From Streptomyces deccanensis (lineage in GTDB: Bacteria; Actinomycetota; Actinomycetes; Streptomycetales; Streptomycetaceae), in assembly GCF_022385335.1 (NCBI RefSeq), contig NZ_CP092431.1, positions 7,812,001-7,876,000 of the forward strand: 64,000 nucleotides of DNA, given 5' to 3'. Of the stretch, positions 31,931-41,276 are shown in pieces; position 1 is the first letter of the stretch; each line of letters begins with the position of its first letter. The translations under genes were made by a program, and so were the position numbers. Under the pieces are notes generated by a model, which was not told the DNA's origin, did not search any database, and saw nothing but the letters and a program-made list of their open reading frames with translations.

Positions 31931-34795
31931 ATGCCCAGACACAGACGGCTCGTCGGCAGACGCAGACGCGCCGCCCTCGCCGCCCTCACCACCTCCGCCC
32001 TCCTCGGCGGCCTCGCCCTCACCAACGGTCTCGCCGCCGACGCCGCCCCCGAAGCGGACGGCACCCCCAAGAAGACCCAGAACGGCATCACCCTCCTCGA
32101 CACCCTCACCGTCCCCGCCGGAACCACCGAGCTCGGCATGCCCTTCGGGGGCCTCTCCGGCATCGACTACGACCCGAAGTCGCACACGTACGCCGCCCTC
32201 AGCGACGACCGCTCCGAGAACGGCAAGGCCCGCTTCTACTCCCTCCAACTCCCCCTGAAGGGAGAGAAGTTCGCCACCGACAAGCCCACCCTCGACGCGC
32301 TCACCGTCCTCGACGACACCACCGGCGAACCCTTCGCCGCCAAGGCCGTCGACCCGGAGGCGATCCGCTGGAACCCCGGCGGCAAGGGCCTGCTGTGGAC
32401 GAGCGAGGGCGCCTCCGCCTCCGGCCAGCCGGCGTTCGTCCGCGAGACGTCCACGGCCGGCGCGTACGTCCGCGACCTGCCGCTGCCGAAGGCCTACGCC
32501 CCCGTCCGCTCGGAGTCGGGCACCCTCACCGCCGGTGTCCGCAACAACCAGGCCCTGGAAGGGCTGACGCTCTCCCCGGACGGCCGCAAGGCCGTCACGA
32601 TCACCGAGAACGCGCTCGTCCAGGACGGCCCGGCGGCCGGACTGACCGCGAAGAGCCCCTCCCGCCTGCTGGTCATGGACCGCCGCACCGGCAGGCCCGA
32701 GGCCGAGCACGTCTACGAGGTCGACCCGATATCCGCCGCCCCCACCGCCCCGCTGCCGGCCCCGGTCGGCACGTACGCGGCCGACCGGGGTGTCTCCGAG
32801 ATCCTCGCGATCAACAAGACCGACTACCTCACCGTCGAACGCTCCTTCGCCTCCGGCGTGGGCTTCGCGATCCGCCTGTACTGGACGACCACCCGCGGCG
32901 CGACGGACGTACGCGGCGAGCCGAAGCTGTCCGGCACGGAGCGGCCCATGCCGAAGAAGTTGCTCTACGACTTCACCCTCTCCGGCACCGACGCCGACAA
33001 CGTCGAGGGCGTCACCTGGGGCCCGACCCTCCCCGACGGCTCCCGCACCCTCGTCCTCGTCGCCGACGACAACTTCGGCTTCAACGGCAGCGTCACCAAG
33101 TTCCATCTGCTGTCGGTCCGCCCCGGCGCCCTGACCGACGGCGTCCCCGCCACCCCGAAGCAGCCCGACACCGTCGACGTCCAACTGCTCTCCTTCAACG
33201 ACTTCCACGGCAACCTCGAGCCGCCCACGGGCCGCGACGCCACCCTCGGCTCCAAGCTGGACCCGAAGTCCACCCCGGTCGGCGGCGCCGAGTACCTGGC
33301 GACCCGCCTCGCACAGCTCCGCGAGGGCACCGACGCCTCCCTGACCGTCGCCGCCGGCGACATCATCGGCGCCAGCCCCTTCCTCTCCGGCCTCTTCCAC
33401 GACGAACCGACCGTCGAGGCCATGGAGAAACTCCACCTGGACGTCACCGGCGTCGGCAACCACGAGTTCGACGAGGGCACCGAGGAATTGCTGCGCATCC
33501 AGCACGGCGGCTGCCACCCCGAGGACGGCTGCTACATCGAGGGCGAACCGTACGACGGCTCCGCCTTCCCGTGGCTCGCGGCCAACGTCCTCGACCGCAC
33601 CACCGGCAAGCCGCTCCTCGCGCCCACCTGGGTCAAGAAGGTCGACGGCGTCAAGGTCGGCTTCATCGGCATGACCCTGGAGGGCACCCCGGCGGTCACC
33701 GGCCAGTCCGGCATCACGTCGGTCCGCTTCGCCGACGAGGTCGAGACCGCCGACGCCGCCGCCCGCGCGCTGCGCCGCCAGGGCGTCGAGGCGATCGTGG
33801 TCCTGCTCCACGAGGGCGGCGTCCAGGCCGGCTCGTACGGGCAGTGCGACGGCATATCCGGTCCGATCGTCGACATCGCGGAGCACCTGGACCCGGCCAT
33901 CGACGCCGTCGTCACCGGCCACACCCACCAGCCCTACGTCTGCACCCTGCCCGACCCGGCCGGTCACCCCCGTACGGTCACCTCGGCCTCCTCCTTCGGC
34001 CGGGTCGTCACCGAGACGCGCCTGCCCGTGGACCGCCGCACCGGCGACGTCGTACGGGACCGGGTCGCCGCCATGAACCACCTCGTCACCCGCACCGCCG
34101 CCAAGGACATCGACCAGACCGCCGTCATCGACAAGTGGAAGGCCCTCTCGGCGCCCTTGGCCAACAAGGTCGTCGGCAGCGTCACCGCCGACATCACCCG
34201 CTCCGAGACCCGCGACGCCGAGTCGGACCTCGCGAACCTCGTCGCCGACGCACAGCTCGCGGCGACCTCGGCGCCCGAACGGGGCGGCGCGCGGATCGCG
34301 TTGATGAACCCCGGCGGCGTACGGGCCGACCTCGTCCACGCCTCCTCGACGGGCGGCGAGGCACCCGGCCAGATCACCTACGCCGAGGCCTTCGCCGTAC
34401 AGCCCTTCGCCGGGTCCCTGGTGTCGGTGGACCTCACCGGAGCGCAGATCGAGCAGATCCTGGAGGAACAGTTCAACGACTCCGGGACCCGCGCGCCCAC
34501 CCTGATGCTGGGTGTCTCCAAGGGCCTGACGTACTCCTTCTCCCGCAGCGCCCCCGTCGGCGACCGCATCGACCCGTCGTCGATCGAACTCGACGGCGAG
34601 CGGCTGGACCCGGACGCCACCTACCGGGTGACCGCCAACACCTTCCTCGCGGCGGGCGGCGACGGGTTCACCACCTTCGCCGAGGGCACCAACACGGTCG
34701 GCGGCGGCGACGACATCACCGCCCTCACCGACTACCTCACCGCACGCAGTCCCGTCGCCCCGCCGGGCACCGACCGGGTCACCGAACTGCCCTGA
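31931..34795 (+). CDS. Secreted fusion: phytase-like esterase domain plus 5'-nucleotidase
   Basis: A 954-residue exported protein with a Sec-type signal (about residues 1-40). Residues 50-395 match the esterase-like/phytase-like beta-propeller (GGLSGIDYDPKSHTYAALSD, NQALEGLTLSPDG). From about 415 it is a complete UshA-type 5'-nucleotidase: LLSFNDFHGNLEP, GDIIGASPFLSG, GVGNHEFDEG, VTGHTHQPYVC, then the substrate domain NPGGVRADL. The C-terminal half should dephosphorylate extracellular nucleotides to nucleosides, the substrates of the adjacent importer; the N-terminal half may act on other phosphoesters. GAAGGGAA precedes the ATG. No anchor is seen, so it is probably released. Confidence 0.9.
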   Translation: MPRHRRLVGRRRRAALAALTTSALLGGLALTNGLAADAAPEADGTPKKTQNGITLLDTLTVPAGTTELGMPFGGLSGIDYDPKSHTYAALSDDRSENGKARFYSLQLPLKGEKFATDKPTLDALTVLDDTTGEPFAAKAVDPEAIRWNPGGKGLLWTSEGASASGQPAFVRETSTAGAYVRDLPLPKAYAPVRSESGTLTAGVRNNQALEGLTLSPDGRKAVTITENALVQDGPAAGLTAKSPSRLLVMDRRTGRPEAEHVYEVDPISAAPTAPLPAPVGTYAADRGVSEILAINKTDYLTVERSFASGVGFAIRLYWTTTRGATDVRGEPKLSGTERPMPKKLLYDFTLSGTDADNVEGVTWGPTLPDGSRTLVLVADDNFGFNGSVTKFHLLSVRPGALTDGVPATPKQPDTVDVQLLSFNDFHGNLEPPTGRDATLGSKLDPKSTPVGGAEYLATRLAQLREGTDASLTVAAGDIIGASPFLSGLFHDEPTVEAMEKLHLDVTGVGNHEFDEGTEELLRIQHGGCHPEDGCYIEGEPYDGSAFPWLAANVLDRTTGKPLLAPTWVKKVDGVKVGFIGMTLEGTPAVTGQSGITSVRFADEVETADAAARALRRQGVEAIVVLLHEGGVQAGSYGQCDGISGPIVDIAEHLDPAIDAVVTGHTHQPYVCTLPDPAGHPRTVTSASSFGRVVTETRLPVDRRTGDVVRDRVAAMNHLVTRTAAKDIDQTAVIDKWKALSAPLANKVVGSVTADITRSETRDAESDLANLVADAQLAATSAPERGGARIALMNPGGVRADLVHASSTGGEAPGQITYAEAFAVQPFAGSLVSVDLTGAQIEQILEEQFNDSGTRAPTLMLGVSKGLTYSFSRSAPVGDRIDPSSIELDGERLDPDATYRVTANTFLAAGGDGFTTFAEGTNTVGGGDDITALTDYLTARSPVAPPGTDRVTELP

Positions 34796-34923
34796 CGACC
34801 GGGCCGACGTCGTGGCCGCGGGGCCGGCCGCGGCCACGACGTGGGGAAAATGCCTGAGTGCGCCCGGATCCTTCGCTGTACGTTGGGCGTCCATCCAGAC
34901 ACCCACGACGAGGCAACCCCACT

Positions 34924-36408
34924 GTGTTCCTGACGATCAGTACCACCGGCACCCCAGAGCGCCCCGCGACCGATCTCGGTTTCCTGCTGCACAAGCATCC
35001 CGACAAATCGCAGGCGTTCTCCACCTCCTACGGCAAGGCGCACGTCCTCTATCCCGAGGCGGACGTCGAGCGGTGCACGGCCGCGCTGCTGCTGGAGGTG
35101 GACGCGGTGGCACTGGTCCGCCGGGGCAAGGGCAAGGGCCGCGGCGGCGCCCCCGACGCGGCGCTCGCCCAGTACGTCAACGACCGCCCGTACGCGGCCT
35201 CCTCGCTGCTCGCGGTCGCGCTGAACGACGTCTTCTCCAGCGCCGTGCGCGGCCAGTGCAAGGCCCGCCCCGACCTCCCGGCACAGGTCCGCCCGCTGCG
35301 CGTCGAGATACCGGCCCTGCCCGCCCGCGGCGGCCCGGGCCTCGTCGCCAAGCTCTTCGCGCCGCTCGGCTGGACCGTCACCGCCGAGGCGGTACCGCTG
35401 GACACCCAGTTCCCCGAGTGGGGCGCCTCCCGCTACGTGCGGCTCGTCCTGGAGTCGGAATCGCTGACCCTCGCCGAGGCGCTGCGCCACCTCTACGTCC
35501 TGCTGCCGGTCCTCGACGACGCCAAGCACTACTGGGTGTCGTCCGACGAGGTCGACAAGCTGCTGCGGGCGGGCGAGGGCTGGCTCCCGGCCCACCCGGA
35601 GCACCAGCTGATCACCAGCCGCTATCTGTCCCGCCGCTGGTCGCTGACCCGGCAGGCCATGGAGCGCCTGGAACTCGTACGGCTGGCCGAGGCCGACGAC
35701 AGCGAGGTCGAGGACATCGACAACGCCGTCGAGGAGCCCGCGGACGACGAGGCCGAGGAGAAGCCGACGCCGCTCGTCGTGCAGCGCCGGGACGCGATCA
35801 TCGCCGCGCTCAAGGACTCCGGGGCCGCCCGCGTCCTCGACCTCGGCTGCGGCCAGGGCCAGTTGGTGCAGGCGCTGCTCAAGGACGTCCGCTTCACCGA
35901 GATCGTCGGGACGGACGTGTCGATGCGCGCGCTCACCATCGCCTCCCGCCGCCTCAAGCTCGACCGCATGGGCGAGCGCCAGGCCTCGCGCGTCCAGCTC
36001 TTCCAGAGCTCCCTCGCCTACACCGACAAGCGCCTCAAGGGCTATGACGCCGCCGTGCTCTCCGAGGTCATCGAACACCTCGACCTGCCCCGGCTGCCGG
36101 CCCTGGAGTACGCGGTGTTCGGCTCGGCCCGCCCCCGCACCGTCCTTGTGACCACCCCGAACGTCGAGTACAACGTCCGCTGGGAGTCCCTGCCCGCCGG
36201 ACACGCCCGGCACGGCGACCACCGCTTCGAGTGGACCCGTGAGGAGTTCCGCACCTGGGCGACCACGGTCGCCGAACGGCACGGCTACGACGTCGAGTTC
36301 GTGCCCATCGGACCCGACGACCCCGAGGTGGGGCCGCCCACCCAGATGGCTGTGTTCAAGCAGCGCGACACCGACAGGACCGACGAGAAGGAGGCGAAGG
36401 CAGCATGA
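34924..36408 (+). CDS. hen1: Hen1: 3'-terminal RNA ribose 2'-O-methyltransferase
   Basis: A 494-residue bacterial Hen1. The N-terminal domain (MFLTISTTGTPERPATDLGF, LLHKHPDKSQAFSTSYGKAH) is specific to bacterial Hen1. The C-terminal methyltransferase has the SAM motif VLDLGCGQGQLV, the metal-site motif SEVIEHLDLPRL and HARHGDHRFEW. In characterised systems Hen1 methylates the 2'-OH at the 3' end of cleaved RNA before Pnkp seals it, making the repaired RNA resistant to a second cut. The GTG at 34924 fits the family N-terminus; the ATG of pnkp overlaps its stop (ATGA). Confidence 0.95.
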   Translation: MFLTISTTGTPERPATDLGFLLHKHPDKSQAFSTSYGKAHVLYPEADVERCTAALLLEVDAVALVRRGKGKGRGGAPDAALAQYVNDRPYAASSLLAVALNDVFSSAVRGQCKARPDLPAQVRPLRVEIPALPARGGPGLVAKLFAPLGWTVTAEAVPLDTQFPEWGASRYVRLVLESESLTLAEALRHLYVLLPVLDDAKHYWVSSDEVDKLLRAGEGWLPAHPEHQLITSRYLSRRWSLTRQAMERLELVRLAEADDSEVEDIDNAVEEPADDEAEEKPTPLVVQRRDAIIAALKDSGAARVLDLGCGQGQLVQALLKDVRFTEIVGTDVSMRALTIASRRLKLDRMGERQASRVQLFQSSLAYTDKRLKGYDAAVLSEVIEHLDLPRLPALEYAVFGSARPRTVLVTTPNVEYNVRWESLPAGHARHGDHRFEWTREEFRTWATTVAERHGYDVEFVPIGPDDPEVGPPTQMAVFKQRDTDRTDEKEAKAA

Positions 36409-38957
36409 GCGAGACCACCCAGCAGACCGGCAAGGGGCGCACCCTGCCCGTCACCGACCTCTCCCTCATCGTCCTGATCGGCGCCTCCGGATCGGGCAAG
36501 TCCACCTTCGCACGACGGCACTTCAAGCCCACCGAGATCATCTCCTCCGACTTCTGCCGGGGCCTCGTCTCGGACGACGAGAACGACCAGAGCGCGACGA
36601 AGGACGCCTTCGACGTCCTCCACTACATCGCCGGCAAGCGCCTCGCGGCCGGTCGCCGCACCGTGGTCGACGCGACCAGCGTGCAGCAGGAGTCCCGCAG
36701 GCAGCTGATCGAACTGGCCCGCGCCCACGACGTGCTGCCGATCGCCATCGTGCTCGACGTACCGGAGGAGGTGTGCGCCGAGCGCAACGCGGCCCGCACC
36801 GACCGCGCCGACATGCCGCGCCGCGTCATCCAGCGCCACACCCGCGAACTCCGCCGCTCCCTCAGGCACCTGGAACGCGAGGGCTTCCGCAAGGTGCACG
36901 TCCTGCGGGGCGTCGAGGAGGTCGACCGCGCCACGATCGTCACCGAGAAGCGCTTCAACGACCTCACCCACCTCACCGGCCCGTTCGACATCGTCGGCGA
37001 CATCCACGGCTGCGCGAACGAACTGGAGGCGCTGCTCGGCAAGCTGGGCTACGTCGACGGCGTCCACCCGGAGGGCCGTACGGCCGTCTTCGTCGGCGAC
37101 CTCGTCGACCGGGGCCCGGACAGCCCGGGCGTGCTGCGCCGCGTGATGTCGATGGTCGGCTCCGGCAACGCGCTCTGTGTGCCCGGCAACCACGAGAACA
37201 AGTACGGCCGTCACCTGAAGGGCCGCAACGTCCAGCACACCCACGGCCTCGCCGAGACCATCGAGCAGATGGAGGGCGAGAGCGAGGAGTTCAAGAAGCA
37301 GGTACGCGAGTTCATCGACGGACTCGTCAGCCACTACGTCCTCGACGGCGGCAAGCTGGTCGTCTGTCACGCCGGTCTGCCGGAGAAGTACCACGGCCGC
37401 ACCTCCGGCCGGGTCCGCAGCCACGCCCTGTACGGCGACACCACCGGCGAGACCGACGAGTTCGGCCTGCCCGTGCGCTACCCGTGGGCGGAGGACTACC
37501 GGGGCCGCGCGGCCGTGGTCTACGGCCACACCCCGGTGCCCACCGCCACCTGGCTGAACAACACCATCTGCCTCGACACGGGCGCCGTCTTCGGCGGCAG
37601 GCTCACCGCGCTGCGCTGGCCGGAGCGCGAACTCGTCGACGTACCGGCCGAGAAGGTCTGGTACGAGCCGGCCAGGCCGCTGGCCACCGAGGCGCCCGGC
37701 GGGCACGAGGGCCGTCCGCTGGACCTGGCGGACGTGCACGGCCGCCGGGTCGTCGAGACCCGGCACGCGGGCCGGGTGTCGGTCCGCGAGGAGAACGCGG
37801 CCGCGGCCCTGGAGGTCATGAGCCGCTTCGCGGTCGACCCGCGGCTGCTGCCGTACCTGCCGCCGACCATGGCGCCCACCGCGACCTCGCACATCGAGGG
37901 CTACCTGGAGCACCCGGCGGAGGCGTTCGCGCAGTACAAGGAGGACGGTGTCGCGCGGGTCGTGTGCGAGGAGAAGCACATGGGGTCGCGGGCGGTCGTC
38001 CTGGTCTGCCGTGACGCGGACGCGGCCCGCGCCCGCTTCGGCGTCGAAGGGCCCACCGGGTCCCTCTACACCCGTACCGGTCGCCCGTTCTTCGACGACG
38101 AGGCGCGCACCGAGCTGGTCCTCGCCCGCATCCGCGAGGCCGTCACGGCGGCGGGCCTCTGGGACGAACTCGACACCGACTGGCTGCTGCTGGACGCCGA
38201 GCTGATGCCCTGGTCGCTGAAGGCGTCCGGGCTGCTGCGCACCCAGTACGCGGCCGTGGGCGCCGCCTCCGGCGCGGTGTTCCCGGGCGCGCTGGCCGCC
38301 CTGGAGGGCGCGGCGGCACGCGGTGTCGACGTGGGCGACCTGCTGGGCAGGCAGCGCGAGCGGGCCGCCGACGCGGCCGCGTTCACGGAGGCCTACCGGC
38401 GCTACTGCTGGCCCACCGAGGGCCTGGACGGCGTCCGGCTCGCCCCCTTCCAGATCCTCGCTGTCCAGGGCCGCAGCCTCGCCGCGCTCCCGCACGACGA
38501 GCAGCTGGCCCTCCTGGACCGGCTCGTCGAGTACGACGTCAGCGGCCTGCTGCAGACCACCCGGCGCCTCTTCGTCGACACCGGGGACGAGGCCTCGGTG
38601 CGGGCGGGCATCGACTGGTGGCTGGAGATGACCGGCCGGGGCGGCGAGGGCATGGTCGTCAAGCCCGTCGGGGCGGTCGTCCGCAGCACCCAGGGGCGGC
38701 TGGTCCAGCCGGGCATCAAGTGCCGGGGCCGGGAGTACCTGCGGATCATCTACGGCCCGGAGTACACCCGCCCGGAGAACCTCGCCCGGCTCCGCGGCCG
38801 GTTCCTCAACCACAAGCGGTCCCTCGCCCTGCGCGAGTACGCCCTGGGTCTGGAGGCCCTGGACCGGCTCGCCGAGGGCGAGCCGCTCTGGCGGGTGCAC
38901 GAGGCGGTGTTCGGGGTACTGGCCCTGGAGTCGGAGCCCGTCGACCCCCGACTGTGA
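36405..38957 (+). CDS. pnkp: Pnkp: polynucleotide kinase-phosphatase-ligase
   Basis: An 850-residue three-domain RNA-repair enzyme. The 5' kinase has P-loop GASGSGKST at 26-34. The central calcineurin-type 2',3'-phosphatase begins near residue 195 (DIVGDIHGC, FVGDLVDRGPDS, PGNHENK, VVCHAGLP). The C-terminal ligase-like adenylyltransferase has EEKHMGSRA near 521 carrying the AMP-accepting Lys. It heals and, with Hen1, seals broken RNA such as tRNA cut by ribotoxins. The operon ends in a strong stem-loop (38964-38998). Confidence 0.96.
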   Translation: MSETTQQTGKGRTLPVTDLSLIVLIGASGSGKSTFARRHFKPTEIISSDFCRGLVSDDENDQSATKDAFDVLHYIAGKRLAAGRRTVVDATSVQQESRRQLIELARAHDVLPIAIVLDVPEEVCAERNAARTDRADMPRRVIQRHTRELRRSLRHLEREGFRKVHVLRGVEEVDRATIVTEKRFNDLTHLTGPFDIVGDIHGCANELEALLGKLGYVDGVHPEGRTAVFVGDLVDRGPDSPGVLRRVMSMVGSGNALCVPGNHENKYGRHLKGRNVQHTHGLAETIEQMEGESEEFKKQVREFIDGLVSHYVLDGGKLVVCHAGLPEKYHGRTSGRVRSHALYGDTTGETDEFGLPVRYPWAEDYRGRAAVVYGHTPVPTATWLNNTICLDTGAVFGGRLTALRWPERELVDVPAEKVWYEPARPLATEAPGGHEGRPLDLADVHGRRVVETRHAGRVSVREENAAAALEVMSRFAVDPRLLPYLPPTMAPTATSHIEGYLEHPAEAFAQYKEDGVARVVCEEKHMGSRAVVLVCRDADAARARFGVEGPTGSLYTRTGRPFFDDEARTELVLARIREAVTAAGLWDELDTDWLLLDAELMPWSLKASGLLRTQYAAVGAASGAVFPGALAALEGAAARGVDVGDLLGRQRERAADAAAFTEAYRRYCWPTEGLDGVRLAPFQILAVQGRSLAALPHDEQLALLDRLVEYDVSGLLQTTRRLFVDTGDEASVRAGIDWWLEMTGRGGEGMVVKPVGAVVRSTQGRLVQPGIKCRGREYLRIIYGPEYTRPENLARLRGRFLNHKRSLALREYALGLEALDRLAEGEPLWRVHEAVFGVLALESEPVDPRL

Positions 38958-38963
38958 ACCCGA

Positions 38964-38998
38964 CGCCCGCCGCGCACGACCCTCGTGCGCGGCGGGCG
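38964..38998. terminator. 16-bp-stem terminator of the hen1-pnkp operon
   Basis: CGCCCGCCGCGCACGA and TCGTGCGCGGCGGGCG pair perfectly around CCC, 7 bases after the pnkp stop codon. The remaining bases to 39175 hold the next promoter (GATAAT at 39029). Confidence 0.85.
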
Positions 38999-39175
38999 GA
39001 CCCGTGCCCGTGACGTGACATTGCGGCTGATAATGTCGCGAGCAGGCGTGGCCGTGTTCCGCGTTCGAGAGGTTCCGGCGGTGCTCGGGGGGACAGCGAT
39101 CGCAGCCGATCGCAGGCGACCGCTGTCACCCGAGTCGGTCCCATCGGTCCCAGTCGAAGGTATGTGGGGTTTCCC

Positions 39176-41038
39176 ATGCGTCGCACCACCACGCGGTTCG
39201 GAACGCGGTCCGCAGCCGGATCCGGAACGCGGTCCGGGCGAGAGCGCTCGGCCCTCGACGCCGCGTACGACGCGTGCCGCCGCCTGGTCCGCACGACCCG
39301 GCCCACCGAATACGCCCTGATGCAGCTCATGCCGCCGACGGTGCGCCCCGCGTGCTGGGCCCTGTACGCCGCCCTCGCCTCCGCCGACGACCTCCTCGAC
39401 TCCACCGAGGGCACCCCGCAGGAGCGGAGCAGGCGGCTCCAGGAGTGGCGGACCGCGCTGGAGGCGGACCTGGCCGCCGGGACCAGCGACGACCCGGTAC
39501 GGCACGCGCTGACCGACGCGGTCTGGCACTGGGGGCTCGACCTCGGAGACCTGCTGGGCGCCCTGGACGCCGTCCAGGGCGACGAGGCCCGCGAGGGTGT
39601 CGCGACCTGGCAGGAGTGGCGGGAGCGGGCCCACGCCCAGAACGTCAGCTGGCCCGAACAGCTGATGCGCATGCTGGTCCGCTCCGGACTGCCCGTCCCC
39701 GTGCGGCTCCGCGACCTGCCGGGCTTCACCCGGTTCGTGGACGGTCTGTTCCTCGCCGACATGCTCCGTGACCTCCCCGAGGACCTCGACGGCGGACACG
39801 TGTGGTTCCCCACCGAGGTCCTCGACCGCTTCGGCGTCACCCCGGCCGACCTGATCTCCCGCGACTGGACCCCAGCCGTCCGCCGGCTGATCGGCCACCT
39901 CGTCGACCAGGCCCGGCAGTGGCTGGAGAGCTCCCGCCGGGCGCTGCGGAACACGCTGCCGCTGGGCCCCGCCATCGTGCTCGACACCGCGGTCGAACTC
40001 TTCGGCGCGGAGCTGGACGCGATCGCGCGCTCCGGCTCGGCCGTGCTGCACCGCCCGGTACGCGTCCCCCGGCACATCGAGTGGCGGATCGTCGGCCCGG
40101 CCCGGGCACGGGCCGCCCTGGTGTGGCGGCTGACGCTGCCGCCCGGCAGGGACGACGCCCCGGTGCGGCCGGCCGGCGGCGCGTCGCCGCGCGGCGGCAC
40201 CCAAGACGACTCGGCACCGAACCTCCTCACCGGCCCCGAACGGCCCGTCACCCGCATCGCCGAGCCGCCGCTGCCCCCGCGCCCGCACCGCGACGGAGCC
40301 CGCCCACCGGCCATAGCCGAAGGGCTCCTGCCCCAGCACGTGGCGATCGTCATGGACGGCAACGGACGCTGGGCCACCGGGCTCGGGCTGCCCCGCGACG
40401 AGGGGCACCGCGCCGGAGCGGTCGCCCTGCGCGACGTCGTCCAGGGCGCGCTGGAGATCGGCCTCGCCCATCTGACGGTCTACGCCTTCTCCACCGAGAA
40501 CTGGAAACGGTCGCCCGACGAGGTCTCCAAGCTCTTCGCGATCATGCGCGCCGAACTCCTCGACGGCGAACTGCTCGACCACGACGTACGTCTGCGCTGG
40601 GTGGGGTCCCCCGACGGCCTCCCGGAGGACGTGGTGGAAGTCCTCCGCGCCCAGGAGCACGCCACCCGCCACCGCACCGGCCTCACCCTCAACGTCTGCG
40701 TCAACTACGGCGGCCGCGCCGAACTCACCCAGGCCGGCGCGTCGTTGGCCCGCGCCGCACTCGCCGGTGACGTCGACCCCGCCCGGATCTCCGAGCAGCT
40801 CTTCGCCGCCCACCTGCCCCATCACGCCCTGCCCGACGTGGACCTCCTCTGGCGCACCAGCGGCGAGATCCGCACCTCCAACTTCCTCCCCTGGCACGCC
40901 CACTACGCCGAACTCCACTTCACCGACCAGCCCTGGCCCGACGTGGACCGCCGCGACCTGTGGGAGGCGGTGACCGCCTACACCCACCGCAAACGCCGCA
41001 AGGGCGCGGCGCCGACTCCGCCGGAGGGGGCCGAGTAG
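39176..41038 (+). CDS. Fusion: squalene/phytoene-synthase-like domain plus cis-prenyltransferase
   Basis: A 620-residue two-domain protein. Residues 25-320 resemble the squalene/phytoene synthase fold, with both Asp-rich motifs: DDLLD at 71-75 and DMLRDLPED at 195-203, the latter leading into GGHVWFPTEVL as in phytoene synthases. After a Pro-rich linker (325-380), residues 385-610 are a complete cis-prenyltransferase (UppS family): MDGNGRW at 393-399 with catalytic Asp394, FSTENWKRS, RTSGEIRTSNFLPW and LHFTDQPWP. The second half should elongate isoprenoid diphosphates with cis bonds; the first may condense or cyclise prenyl diphosphates. A start at GTG 39164 is also possible. No other terpene gene is adjacent, and it is flanked by repeats. 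Confidence 0.88.
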   Translation: MRRTTTRFGTRSAAGSGTRSGRERSALDAAYDACRRLVRTTRPTEYALMQLMPPTVRPACWALYAALASADDLLDSTEGTPQERSRRLQEWRTALEADLAAGTSDDPVRHALTDAVWHWGLDLGDLLGALDAVQGDEAREGVATWQEWRERAHAQNVSWPEQLMRMLVRSGLPVPVRLRDLPGFTRFVDGLFLADMLRDLPEDLDGGHVWFPTEVLDRFGVTPADLISRDWTPAVRRLIGHLVDQARQWLESSRRALRNTLPLGPAIVLDTAVELFGAELDAIARSGSAVLHRPVRVPRHIEWRIVGPARARAALVWRLTLPPGRDDAPVRPAGGASPRGGTQDDSAPNLLTGPERPVTRIAEPPLPPRPHRDGARPPAIAEGLLPQHVAIVMDGNGRWATGLGLPRDEGHRAGAVALRDVVQGALEIGLAHLTVYAFSTENWKRSPDEVSKLFAIMRAELLDGELLDHDVRLRWVGSPDGLPEDVVEVLRAQEHATRHRTGLTLNVCVNYGGRAELTQAGASLARAALAGDVDPARISEQLFAAHLPHHALPDVDLLWRTSGEIRTSNFLPWHAHYAELHFTDQPWPDVDRRDLWEAVTAYTHRKRRKGAAPTPPEGAE

Positions 41039-41088
41039 GAGCTCGGGGCCGCGGGTGGGTTGTCGGGTGCGGCTCCGGTGGGGCTTCT

Positions 41089-41185
41089 CGCGCAGTTCCC
41101 CGCGCCCCTGAAAAAGCGGGGCTGCGCCCCGGCTTTTTCGCCCCGAAATGGCCGTAGGCCTTTCAGGGGCGCGGGGAACTGCGCG
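41089..41185. repeat. Dispersed Streptomyces palindrome, copy C (23-bp arms)
   Basis: Perfect 23-base arms at 41089-41111 and 41163-41185 (containing CAGGGGCGCGGGGAACTGCG), with an inner hairpin loop nearly identical to copy B. It lies between convergent genes and may act as a bidirectional terminator. Confidence 0.9.
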
Positions 41186-41218
41186 ATCAGCCCCCACCGG
41201 ACGGACGCCTGGGGGTCG

Positions 41219-41235
41219 AAGGGGCGCAGCCCCTT
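41219..41235. terminator. Small hairpin AAGGGG/CCCCTT
   Basis: A 6-bp stem around CGCAG, between the convergent prenyltransferase fusion and NAD-kinase-like genes. A common Streptomyces intergenic hairpin. Confidence 0.5.
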
Positions 41236-41276
41236 GAGGATGGGACGGGTAGGGGCGGCGGGGGCGCAAACCCGCG

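Noticed and set aside
31749..32258. Short plus-strand frame with start in the palindrome at 31755
   Set aside because: It reads the dispersed repeat and then the wrong frame of the nucleotidase gene; typical spurious translation of this repeat family.
30620..34906. 1428-codon minus-strand frame opposite the transporter and nucleotidase genes
   Set aside because: Shadow frame rich in Gly/Arg/Asp/Glu with no recognisable domain; both real genes lie on the other strand.
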